From: Pleurocapsa minor HA4230-MV1
GTDB taxonomy: Bacteria > Cyanobacteriota > Cyanobacteriia > Cyanobacteriales > Xenococcaceae
Reading direction: 5' to 3'
Assembly: GCA_019359095.1 (NCBI GenBank)
Contig: JAHHHZ010000036.1
Span: 186,001-250,000, forward strand
Length of the DNA: 64,000 nucleotides
Shown: one piece after another, positions 55,478 to 62,782 of the stretch
Layout: the number at the start of each line of letters is the position of its first letter
How positions within the stretch are numbered: position 1 is the stretch's first letter
Made by a program: the position numbers and the translations under genes
Notes under the pieces: model-generated
Databases searched by the model: none
Told to the model about the DNA's origin: nothing
Seen by the model: the letters and a program-made list of their open reading frames with translations, nothing else

Positions 55478-55513
55478 TTATTTTTGCTGGAGATAAAAAT
55501 TATAGCGATCGCA
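55478..55513. repeat. GTPase 3'-tail repeat, copy D
   Basis: 36 bp identical to 59486-59521, which is the end of the GTPase gene, same orientation. Read on the minus strand it encodes DRYNFYLQQK followed by TAA, exactly the GTPase C-terminus. Identity stops after GCGATCGC. Confidence 0.9.
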
Positions 55514-55589
55514 CGATTGGAAATACTCTTCGTAATATCTAAACTTAGGTTGCTTTAATTAAAGAACAGGAGAAAACAGAGAATTGGTA

Positions 55590-56378
55590 TTACAAATTAT
55601 TGTGAAAAAGTTCTAATACCTGTTGCCAAGCATGAGGTGCAGCTTCAGGATTGTAGCTGGGATGCTCTTTTAAAAAAGGATACTTGTCTGCAAAAAATCC
55701 CCCAAAAAACCCGTGTCCTGCATCATAGCGAAATATACGATAATCGATCTGCTGTTTGTGTAATTCCGCTTCAATTTGTTGGGTTTCTGCTTGAGACACT
55801 AAATGATCTTTTGTGCCGAAAAACAGATAAATAGTACCCTGAATTTGGGCAGTGCGATCGAGAGTGGGAATATCTTCACCATAGCTAGAAGTGGTAATGC
55901 CTCCACCGTAAAAAGAAGCTGTAGCTTTAAGATCGGGTAAGGTAGCAGCCATATAGCTAATATGACCGCCAAAACAGAAACCAATACAGCCGATCGCATC
56001 TGCTTTGATATTGGGCAATGTTTTAAGATAGGCGATTGTCGCTTGAATATCGCTGAATATTTCTTGATACTGAACCTGTTGATAATATTGCAAACCAAGT
56101 TGATAGGCTTCGGGACTATAAGCGAGATCTTTAAAACTGAAATCACGGGTAAAGCCAGGTGCAATCCTTTGGTACATCGCTGGAGCGATCGCTATATAAC
56201 CTTGTTGGGCAATTAATTCGGTAATCTCTCGAATATTTGCATTAACGCCAAAAATTTCTTGAAAAACCATCACAGCAGCAAATTTACCTTCTGTGGCTGG
56301 TTGCGCTAGATAAGCATCAATTTGTAAGTCTTGGTTTGGTACTTGGACATAGGTGGTTTTAATTTCGATGTTACTCAT
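55590..56378 (-). CDS. dienelactone hydrolase family protein
   Basis: 262 residues, alpha/beta hydrolase. FQEIFGVNANIREI at about 40-53 and the nucleophile motif CIGFCFGGHISYMA, with Cys in GFCFGG, then the Asp (DHLVSQAETQ) and His (DAGHGFF) of the triad. 262 residues is typical. Downstream of an AraC regulator on the same strand (89-bp gap), likely its target. Substrate unknown; many cyanobacterial members are carboxymethylenebutenolidase-like in name only. Confidence 0.9.
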   Translation of the reverse strand: MSNIEIKTTYVQVPNQDLQIDAYLAQPATEGKFAAVMVFQEIFGVNANIREITELIAQQGYIAIAPAMYQRIAPGFTRDFSFKDLAYSPEAYQLGLQYYQQVQYQEIFSDIQATIAYLKTLPNIKADAIGCIGFCFGGHISYMAATLPDLKATASFYGGGITTSSYGEDIPTLDRTAQIQGTIYLFFGTKDHLVSQAETQQIEAELHKQQIDYRIFRYDAGHGFFGGFFADKYPFLKEHPSYNPEAAPHAWQQVLELFHNNL

Positions 56379-56467
56379 TTTGATTTATTTCAGCTTTTCT
56401 TTACTACTGATAGTCTAAAAGTCTGGCTTCTGCAAACTCTAGAAAAAAGTTGCTTTCTTTAAGTAAA

Positions 56468-57373
56468 TTATTGCGATTTGGCTTGAAGTTGTTTTGGTGT
56501 CAATCCAGTCAAACGCTTGAGATATTTGGCAAAGTGACTGCGATCTCTAAAGCCGACCATCGCAGCAATTTCCTCAGTACTCAATTGAGTATGCTGCAAT
56601 AAATATTTTCCTTTCTCAATTCGGCGCTGCAAAATATACTGGTGGGGTGTTCTATCCGTAGCCTGTTTAAACAAACGGATAAAATGATAGGGACTTATTT
56701 GGGCGATCGCTGCAAGTTCAATCACTTTCAAATTACAATCTAGATGTTCGTTAATATATTCGGTTATTTGTTGAAGCTTAAGTTTAGACAAGCCAGATCC
56801 ATAACTAGAAAGCTTTGGCTTGGTAACACAATATTCTCGTAATAAATGAATTGCCAATGTAGTTTTAAGGCTATCCACCAATAGACTACCTGCAATTTTA
56901 TGGGACTGTAATTCATTGCTTAAAGTAGCAAAAATTCCCTGGATCAATTGATCTTGCTGATTCATAAACTGGGGAATCAGTTCAATGCGATCGCTATCTA
57001 CTAAACCTTGACCGACTTGTTGTAATAGTGTGGGTTCAACTGCCAGAATACCAAACATGGCTGAAACTTTCCAGTTACAACGATGAGCAATACCAGCAGG
57101 GATGATGGCAATATCACCTTGCTCTCGTCTTTCCGCGCAAACCTTCCCATCAAGAAATCGCTCTCCTGGTGCTGATGTATCGGCGACACCACAAGCAATT
57201 ACATGCATGGTATGTTGGTGTTCGTTAGTTTCAAATTTAGGTTGTTGATGCACTTCGAGATGAATACCATTCCATCCCCTGCTGGAGAGAACGGCAGGAT
57301 TTGGGACAAAATCATTTGATGCCTTGTCTTGTTTAAAATCGAGCAGTTTAACTTGAGAATTTTGCTCCATCAC
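56468..57373 (-). CDS. AraC family transcriptional regulator
   Basis: 301 residues: N-terminal cupin-like domain (about 40-130, WNGIHLEVHQQP...HVIACG) and a C-terminal pair of HTHs (about 200-300), with LAAIAQISPYHFIRLFKQATDRTPHQYILQRRIEKGKYLL and IAAMVGFRDRSHFAKYLKRLTGLTPKQLQAK. Related in architecture to the AraC gene at 11.8 kb. Upstream of the DLH gene, which it may control. Its start region abuts repeat C, so the promoter overlaps recombinant DNA. Confidence 0.9.
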   Translation of the reverse strand: MMEQNSQVKLLDFKQDKASNDFVPNPAVLSSRGWNGIHLEVHQQPKFETNEHQHTMHVIACGVADTSAPGERFLDGKVCAERREQGDIAIIPAGIAHRCNWKVSAMFGILAVEPTLLQQVGQGLVDSDRIELIPQFMNQQDQLIQGIFATLSNELQSHKIAGSLLVDSLKTTLAIHLLREYCVTKPKLSSYGSGLSKLKLQQITEYINEHLDCNLKVIELAAIAQISPYHFIRLFKQATDRTPHQYILQRRIEKGKYLLQHTQLSTEEIAAMVGFRDRSHFAKYLKRLTGLTPKQLQAKSQ

Positions 57374-57391
57374 TTTGGCAACGAAGTGGAT

Positions 57392-57430
57392 AGATTTATT
57401 TTAGCTGGAGATAAAATTTATAGCGATCGC
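57392..57430. repeat. GTPase 3'-tail repeat, copy C
   Basis: 39 bp, 37 identical to 59483-59521. On the minus strand it encodes DRYKFYLQLK then TAA. At its HIP1 octamer (57423-57430) it passes directly into repeat E2. Confidence 0.88.
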
Positions 57431-57525
57431 CCGAAAATAACTTGCCTTGATAAGTATCATATAATCGCTCTTGTAAGGTGTTGAGTTACGCTTCGCTGTA
57501 CCTAACCTAAGAGATCAGCGATCGC
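57423..57525. repeat. 103-bp repeat E2, fused to copy C at a HIP1 octamer
   Basis: Shares its first 8 bp (GCGATCGC) with the end of copy C, and ends GATCAGCGATCGC. See E1 at 54768-54870. The hsdR remnant starts immediately after. Confidence 0.85.
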
Positions 57526-57645
57526 ACTCTTTTCATCTTTCCATTCATAATAACAATTAGCGGTCTTGTCCCACCCTATCTCTTTAAATAGTTCAATGGT
57601 ACGCAGTTCTAAGGCATCTTCAGAATTAGGATGAGGCTATTCCAT
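57526..57645 (-). pseudogene. N-terminal remnant of a type I restriction subunit (hsdR-like)
   Basis: Minus-strand frame from ATG at 57645: an in-frame TAG at codon 3, then PHPNSEDALELRTIELFKEIGW and DKTANCYYEW. This matches the start of HsdR-type proteins (EDxLELxTIELFKxLGWxTANCYYE). The fragment of about 37 codons is cut at the E2 repeat. It shows that a type I R-M or related nuclease gene once lay here. Confidence 0.6.
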
Positions 57646-57648
57646 CGG

Positions 57649-58023
57649 TTAAGAATTTCGTTTGATTGGTAGTATCCTGGCTTTAGCTTGAGCTTCATTC
57701 ACTGTAATTAAAGCACCCGTCTCTAGTTCAGACTGAAACTGTTTTAAAGCATCTAATACTATCTTGCTCAATTTATCAGGGAAAACATCCTGAGTCCTAA
57801 CCTGAATTACACTTGGTGTATTAGCTTCTGATATTGCCAACAGCGTACCAAAATCTAAGTCATGGGTAAAAACCATGTAACCATTACTCACCGCCCAAGC
57901 CATGATAGTTGTATCTTTAGCTGTGATATCACCTACAGTTGACCAGTGGACGGCTTGATAACCAGCAGCTTCAAATACAGATACCCACGAAGGGGGTATG
58001 TTCATGTCGATAACTATTTTCAT
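57649..58023 (-). CDS. DUF5615 family PIN-like toxin
   Basis: 124 residues. VIDMNIPPSWVSVFEAAGYQAVHWS at the N-terminus and THDLDFGTLLAI in the middle give the acidic set (D6, D55-like D, D57-like D) of Mut7-C/DUF5615 PIN-fold nucleases. Its start overlaps the DUF433 stop by 4 bp. DUF433/DUF5615 pairs behave as toxin-antitoxin-like modules; activity of this one is unproven. Confidence 0.88.
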   Translation of the reverse strand: MKIVIDMNIPPSWVSVFEAAGYQAVHWSTVGDITAKDTTIMAWAVSNGYMVFTHDLDFGTLLAISEANTPSVIQVRTQDVFPDKLSKIVLDALKQFQSELETGALITVNEAQAKARILPIKRNS

Positions 58024-58247
58024 GCAGAAGTCAGGGGTACTTCAATTTCTTCTGTACGCCACGCAGCATAAGCTAATGACTGATAGATGTCATCATTTTC
58101 TAAATAGGGATAGGCTTTAAGGATTTCCTCTGGGGTATGACCTGAAGCCATCAAACCTACAACCGTTCCTACCGTAACCCGCATTCCTCGAATACAAGGT
58201 TTACCACCCATTACTTCGGGATTGAAGGTAATTCTATCTAAGTTCAT
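58020..58247 (-). CDS. DUF433 antitoxin-like protein
   Basis: 75 residues. RITFNPEVMGGKPCIRGMRVTVGTVVGLMASGHTPEEILKAYPYLENDDIYQSLAYAAWR is the full DUF433 winged-helix signature. First gene of the pair, with a 4-bp overlap to the DUF5615 gene. Likely binds its own promoter and the PIN-like toxin. Confidence 0.88.
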   Translation of the reverse strand: MNLDRITFNPEVMGGKPCIRGMRVTVGTVVGLMASGHTPEEILKAYPYLENDDIYQSLAYAAWRTEEIEVPLTSA

Positions 58248-58293
58248 GCTGCTAGTTTTCCTGTATTAATATCTAGGTTTTCTACCTTGTACA

Positions 58294-58345
58294 CTGGAGA
58301 TAAAAATTATAGCGATCGCCTAATTGCTCTGAATTAAGATTTTTT
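58294..58345. repeat. GTPase 3'-tail repeat, copy B
   Basis: 52 bp with 50 matches to 59496-59547, same orientation. In the GTPase frame (minus strand) it still reads NLNSEQLGDRYNFYLQ, then CTR and a stop. It lies between the DUF433 promoter region and the Tse2-like pair. Confidence 0.9.
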
Positions 58346-58422
58346 TGGGTACAAAATGTAGTATCATCTGAAAACCTTTTTTTATCGCTAAAGTTATGCC
58401 ATCCACCTTCGGCGGTTTGAAC

Positions 58423-58953
58423 TCAACTCACAGCCATCAGTTCATTAAGTTTATTTTTCAAGTCTGGAGATGCCATCAGCGGATTGTAGACTTCTCCTGC
58501 GTAGGGTTGCCAAACATAACCAGTACTAAAGGAGCGAAAAGCTGATAATTTTCCCTTTAACTCTGGTTCAAGTGTTTTTGTCACAACTAATCCTGGGATA
58601 GATAAATTAGACAAGTCTTCAATTAGCTCGCTGTAAGTTCTAAATTCATCTACTTCAACACCAACTAGCCCATAACGAAAGGTCGGGGCAAATCGTAGCG
58701 ACTGATAGAATAGAATGCCCAACTCTGTCATTAAATAAGCACTTTCAGGGCTATCTATTCCCACTTCACTAAGATTACTTGGCGATACTCGACACCACCA
58801 GTTTTCTTCTATGTCTTGGAAAGTGTCTGTGCGACATTGGCATTTGCGTCCATTGGATAATATCCATGATATTCCCTCGAAATACTCAGCAAATTTATTT
58901 GTGTTACTCTCATCGGAACCACATTCTGCTGACAAACTAAATATCCACGCCAT
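58423..58953 (-). CDS. unknown protein, candidate immunity partner
   Basis: 176 residues, soluble. WIFSLSAECGSDESNTNKFAEYFEGISWILSNGRKCQC at the N-terminus; the middle has YGLVGVEVDEFRTYSELIEDL and the C-terminus ends PDLKNKLNELMAVS. No family recognised. It is 28 bp downstream of a Tse2-like toxin candidate in the same direction, the usual toxin-immunity order, and both are enclosed by GTPase-tail repeats B and A. Confidence 0.55.
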   Translation of the reverse strand: MAWIFSLSAECGSDESNTNKFAEYFEGISWILSNGRKCQCRTDTFQDIEENWWCRVSPSNLSEVGIDSPESAYLMTELGILFYQSLRFAPTFRYGLVGVEVDEFRTYSELIEDLSNLSIPGLVVTKTLEPELKGKLSAFRSFSTGYVWQPYAGEVYNPLMASPDLKNKLNELMAVS

Positions 58954-58981
58954 TTTTGTAGATTCCTATTGTTTGTGTATC

Positions 58982-59431
58982 TTATTCATGAACTCTTTCC
59001 CAATGTTTTTGGGTGTTTGCTAATGCTACCTCGTACCTTTCTAAAGACATTGTAACTCTTGGCAAGATGCTAACGTGGGTTGGGCTATCTTGGACAGCCT
59101 GTAAATCTCCAGTGATAATGTTGTCATCAATTTGCCATAAAGGGTCTTTCCCAGTTCCTCCAAATCTGGCAGGCTTACGAAATGCGGGTAAACCTTCGAT
59201 TGAGATGGAAACAGACATTCCCTTAGTGTCCTTAATGGCAACAGTTGCAAGCTCTCCTGAAATTTTACGCTGTGACTCTGGCAACAAATATCCTTGCTCA
59301 TCCAGATAACCCATTGGCATTTGCTCAATATTGATATCGATGCCAGGTCTAATCCCTAAGAGTCTCGCACTTCGACCTATTTTAGGTCTATTGTTTTGCT
59401 CTGCCATGCCACGATAGTAGAGTTTTACCAT
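58982..59431 (-). CDS. Tse2-like ADP-ribosyltransferase toxin candidate
   Basis: 149 residues. LYYRGMAEQN at the start, GRSARLLGIRPGIDI, then KGMSVSISIEGLP, a DDNIITGDLQAVQDSPTHVSILP strand-loop, and a C-terminal WERVHE. The arrangement (LYR at the start, GxSV in the middle, L..xxDxxxHxxIxP, terminal YxxxLxxxxxxWE) is that of the Tse2 toxin family as I know it. By-eye pattern matching only. It stands without any delivery domain, so it would be an intracellular TA toxin or a detached effector. Confidence 0.5.
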   Translation of the reverse strand: MVKLYYRGMAEQNNRPKIGRSARLLGIRPGIDINIEQMPMGYLDEQGYLLPESQRKISGELATVAIKDTKGMSVSISIEGLPAFRKPARFGGTGKDPLWQIDDNIITGDLQAVQDSPTHVSILPRVTMSLERYEVALANTQKHWERVHE

Positions 59432-59486
59432 TACCTAGCTACTTGTACTTTATTTTGTAGTGATGTTAGCTAGATAATTAAAAGAT

Positions 59487-61394
59487 TTATTTTTGCTGGA
59501 GATAAAAATTATAGCGATCGCGTAATTGCTCTGAAGTAAGATTTTTTGTCCAATATTCAACTAAAGCATGACCAAATGCCCAGGCGTTATTGTTCCCCAC
59601 GCTATTATTTTCTAAGAGTAATGACCAGATTGAGCGCAAATCGAAATTGCTGATACTAGAGTTTGGGTTAAGTAAGGTGTAAAGATCGTAAGCCATCTGG
59701 AGTTTACCCATGACTACGGGGGCTTGCTCGACGGGGATTTGTTCGGCTAAAACATAAGCGAGGGTAGGATTTCCTGTGGTCATAGTGGAAATGAATTTGA
59801 GGATCGGGCTTTTGAGCAATGAGGTTAAACCTTGAGTGGTTGCCATTTGACGAGTATAGCGATCGATAATTTTGGCTGCTGCGCTGCTGCGAGCGTCGAG
59901 ATTTCGCAAGAAACGGGCTAAACGTAACTGTTTGCTAGGGGCGATCGCCTGAACTAACTCTAAAGATAATGCTTCTATGTTCCAAGCAGGGCGATTACTG
60001 CTAAGGTCTTCGGTCACGATTGGCAGGATCAGTTCGCAGATATCTCCCAGTTGTTCGACGCGATAGTTAGTGGCTTCGCGGATAGACTTTTCTTTAGGCT
60101 GTGTACCTTCTTGCCAATTATAGGGGGGATTCCATTCACGGATTGGACGGAGGCGATCTACTTGAGTCACAATGCCAATTGCACTTAAGTCGGGTAGATC
60201 TTGTTTTAATGTCTGCAAGAAATCTAAATCCATCTGGAGGGCAGGATCTAGGGCTGGCGTGACTAATAATAATAAGTCTGCGGTGGCTGCATAATCTAAT
60301 ACTTGCGATCGCAATTCTGGGCGGTTTACCTGTTCGTAACCAGGAGTATCTAATAGGTTTAGAACTTCGTTAGTTGGCGTTTTCCAGGTGTAAGTTTTGA
60401 TCTGTTCGGTACTGGGTAAGATATCTACTTCCGCTAGACTGGCTTGGAAGAGGGTATTAATCAGACTGCTTTTGCCCGCCCCTGTACGCCCCACCAGGAT
60501 TATCTTCACAGGCTTTTGAGCAACTTCTGTCTCAGGCTCAACCGATTCTAAAATAGCTCTGAGGGTTTGAGTTTGGGCTTTTGGTAAGGCAGGATCGGCA
60601 GTAACTTCAGGCAGAGGAATCGCGATAGTTTCATCCCCATAGAGGGCGATCGCCTGGCGAGCTAGATTTCTTAAAGCCACTTCTCGCATTAATTGACCAA
60701 AATTAACTAATAACTCTTGATTTGCTTGATTATTAAATTTTTTGGTGGCCTGCTTGGCTACTGCTGCGGTGGGATTAATTAACCATTGTGACCAATTGAA
60801 TACTTTACCTAGCTTGCGCGCTGATGGCTCTAACTTACGATAAACTTCAAATGCTTCTACTGCTTGTCCAATCGAAACTCGATTTAAAACAGGAGCCAAT
60901 TTCTGCATGGCACGATCTGTATCGTCTACTGTACCCCGAATTAAACCGTAAGCTTGGGGCAGATAAATATTGAGTAGAGGGCGTTTTACTTCAGGATTAT
61001 AAGTATGGGCGATTGCACTAACTAATTCTAAACATCGTTGCCAAAAAGTCTGCCAATCTGACCATATCGGCTCATCCAGCTTGGTTTTAGCGATTACCTG
61101 TTGGAGAGCAGCATTTATCTGCCGTTCTTTGTCTGCTGCTACATTTAGCTCCGAATCCTGTGCCGAAAACTCTTCTTTGATTTCGGCGATCGCTTCTTCC
61201 ATCTCCGCTAGGGGTGATTTTGTCCACTTCACCAATAACCAGCGCCACAGGGTAAAAACTACTACCACTACTCCCCAAATCCAGTTAAGACCCCAATCGT
61301 GAATTTGTGAACCTGCTGCTACTAAAAGAAAAATTATAATTGCCGCGATCGGTATTACTAATACTACTATCTGCCAGGGTTTGATACTTACCAT
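59487..61394 (-). CDS. membrane-anchored dynamin-like/Era-type GTPase
   Basis: 635 residues. Two N-terminal spans (about 8-27 and 37-57), a coiled coil (about 60-105), a G domain with P-loop GRTGAGKS at 302-309, G3 DTPGYE and G4 TQVDRLR, then a helical C-domain (LLKSPILKFISTMTTGNPTLAYVLAEQ). It is probably a membrane-remodelling or stress GTPase of cyanobacteria; function unproven. The last codons (SEQLRDRYNFYLQQK, TAA) are repeated three more times downstream at 58.29, 57.39 and 55.48 kb. Insertions at that 3' end would leave its product intact. Confidence 0.88.
   Translation of the reverse strand: MVSIKPWQIVVLVIPIAAIIIFLLVAAGSQIHDWGLNWIWGVVVVVFTLWRWLLVKWTKSPLAEMEEAIAEIKEEFSAQDSELNVAADKERQINAALQQVIAKTKLDEPIWSDWQTFWQRCLELVSAIAHTYNPEVKRPLLNIYLPQAYGLIRGTVDDTDRAMQKLAPVLNRVSIGQAVEAFEVYRKLEPSARKLGKVFNWSQWLINPTAAVAKQATKKFNNQANQELLVNFGQLMREVALRNLARQAIALYGDETIAIPLPEVTADPALPKAQTQTLRAILESVEPETEVAQKPVKIILVGRTGAGKSSLINTLFQASLAEVDILPSTEQIKTYTWKTPTNEVLNLLDTPGYEQVNRPELRSQVLDYAATADLLLLVTPALDPALQMDLDFLQTLKQDLPDLSAIGIVTQVDRLRPIREWNPPYNWQEGTQPKEKSIREATNYRVEQLGDICELILPIVTEDLSSNRPAWNIEALSLELVQAIAPSKQLRLARFLRNLDARSSAAAKIIDRYTRQMATTQGLTSLLKSPILKFISTMTTGNPTLAYVLAEQIPVEQAPVVMGKLQMAYDLYTLLNPNSSISNFDLRSIWSLLLENNSVGNNNAWAFGHALVEYWTKNLTSEQLRDRYNFYLQQK
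59496..59547. repeat. GTPase 3'-tail repeat, copy A (in the intact gene)
   Basis: Reference copy: core CTGGAGATAAAAATTATAGC followed by GATCGC, encoding SEQLRDRYNFYLQ on the minus strand. Identity with B extends to 59547, with C and D to the stop region on the other side. Confidence 0.92.
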
Positions 61395-61614
61395 GATTAA
61401 TCTGCCTTTGCGCCATTTTTATCCTAGCGAGATTTGAGGATTAAAGAAAATATGATCGATCGAGACAACAGATTAGTCTATTGAGTAGGTTTTGGGTGTA
61501 ATCTGAGTACGTTTGGGGGCGATCGCAATTCTTAAATTTATATCCAAGAGTAAGCTCTGGTTTATAAGCTTTTGTTGAAGAAATCTAAACTTATTCACAC
61601 GAGAGTGTTTCTAA

Positions 61615-61956
61615 TTGGAATCAGCAGTTAAAGTAATCAATATCAATACTGATAGTGTTATTGCTAGCGCTCCTAACAAAGCTCAAGAAGCTTTAGGTAA
61701 AATATCCGAATGGACTCCAAAAAACAAACATTTGTTGAGTACCAAGGCAAAAAGAGCTGCTAAATTCAACACAAACGATCCAGAAACGATAAGACAGATT
61801 ATAGATGAAGCATTAACATCTCCTAGTGCTGTTTTTGAGTCAAATAATGATGGATACTCTTTTCGTGTCATAACTGATTTAGGTCGTGAAATTGGTACAA
61901 AAGGACAAACAAAAATACGTGTTATTGTTGGGCCAGATAGTAAAGAAGGATATTGA
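61615..61956 (+). CDS. orphan toxin tip, BECR/RNase-like C-terminal domain candidate
   Basis: 113 residues from a TTG at 61615. HLLSTKAKRAAKFNTNDPETIRQIIDEALTSP, then the strand pair YSFRVITDLGREIGTKGQTKIRVIVG. The last part (D-GR-IGT...TxIRVIV) is like the C-terminal toxin domains of polymorphic toxins in the Barnase-EndoU-ColicinE5/D-RelE group. No upstream delivery region is present and the gene ends at the toxin, so it looks like a detached tip. The TGA overlaps the next start by 4 bp. Confidence 0.5.
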   Translation: MESAVKVININTDSVIASAPNKAQEALGKISEWTPKNKHLLSTKAKRAAKFNTNDPETIRQIIDEALTSPSAVFESNNDGYSFRVITDLGREIGTKGQTKIRVIVGPDSKEGY

Positions 61957-62501
61957 AAAATATGGAACGCATTTCCTCAAAACTAAAAATATCATTTAGT
62001 AATGTTGAAGCTCTTTCAAAAGACTGGGGCTGGAAAATGCTTGCTGATGTTGAAGGAAGCTTAAAAATAACCATAGAAGACAAATTATTTTTTGATGAGG
62101 AATCTATTTTGCTTCTTGAGCTAGCATTAGCATTAATGAAATGGGTAGAGATGATTGAATCTGGAAAAATAATTGATTTTTACTATGAATCTATGGATTA
62201 TGAAGACAAACCTATTCTTGCAGTTATGTTAAATGACAATAATAGTTGGCGACTTTATTCGATTTGGGAAATTTTTGCCGATACAAATAACTTGTCTCTA
62301 AAAGAAATTACTCATAGTGTAAATATATATATAAATGAATTACTATTGCATCTAAAAAATAATTTTGAATTTGATTTTATATCATTTTTGCAATCAGAAA
62401 AAGCCTCAAAATCGTCAGACGAATGGAGAAAAAAAGAGTATCAAAATAAAATAGAAGAAAAGAAACAAGAATTAGCCTCAGTTGAGAAAAAAAATAGCTA
62501 A
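61953..62501 (+). CDS. candidate immunity protein
   Basis: 182 residues from TTG-61953, or 179 from ATG-61962. ISFSNVEALSKDWGWKMLADVEGSLKITIEDKLFFDEESILLLELALALMKW, then a charged Lys/Glu tail (WRKKEYQNKIEEKKQELASVEKK). Acidic/helical, no enzyme motif; translationally coupled to the toxin-like gene before it (4-bp overlap). I infer immunity from position. Base composition is AT-rich compared with the neighbouring GTPase gene, consistent with recent transfer. Confidence 0.5.
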   Translation: MKNMERISSKLKISFSNVEALSKDWGWKMLADVEGSLKITIEDKLFFDEESILLLELALALMKWVEMIESGKIIDFYYESMDYEDKPILAVMLNDNNSWRLYSIWEIFADTNNLSLKEITHSVNIYINELLLHLKNNFEFDFISFLQSEKASKSSDEWRKKEYQNKIEEKKQELASVEKKNS

Positions 62502-62782
62502 CTATCAAGATAGAGTTAAGAACTTGTCTAGAGGTAAACTAACGTCTAAAATGATAATTATCATTGATGGTTTTAAAAATCTCAAAAATATATTTCCAGG
62601 CTTTTTAGATGATTTAGAAAGATAGGATGATAAAAAATGATTAGCGTCAAATATCTAGTTGATGGCGAAAATAATAATTTGTTGTATGGTCAGTAGTTCT
62701 TCCAGTTTTGCGATCGCTTCATCATCAAAATAGTAATTAAAACGAAAGTCCTAGTCTATATTTTACTTACGTTTAAGGTGAA
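62502..62782. other. gap with short ORF fragments and an AT-rich palindrome
   Basis: 281 bp. AATGATAATTATCATT (62550-62565) is a perfect 16-bp palindrome. Two short plus-strand readings (24 codons from 62551, 19 codons from 62638) may be gene fragments; I cannot identify them. Confidence 0.35.

Noticed and set aside
55478-59547. Classical integron or tRNA-targeted genomic island
   Set aside because: No integrase, attC-like structure or tRNA at the site; the duplicated sequence is a protein-gene 3' end. I therefore keep the broader cassette description.
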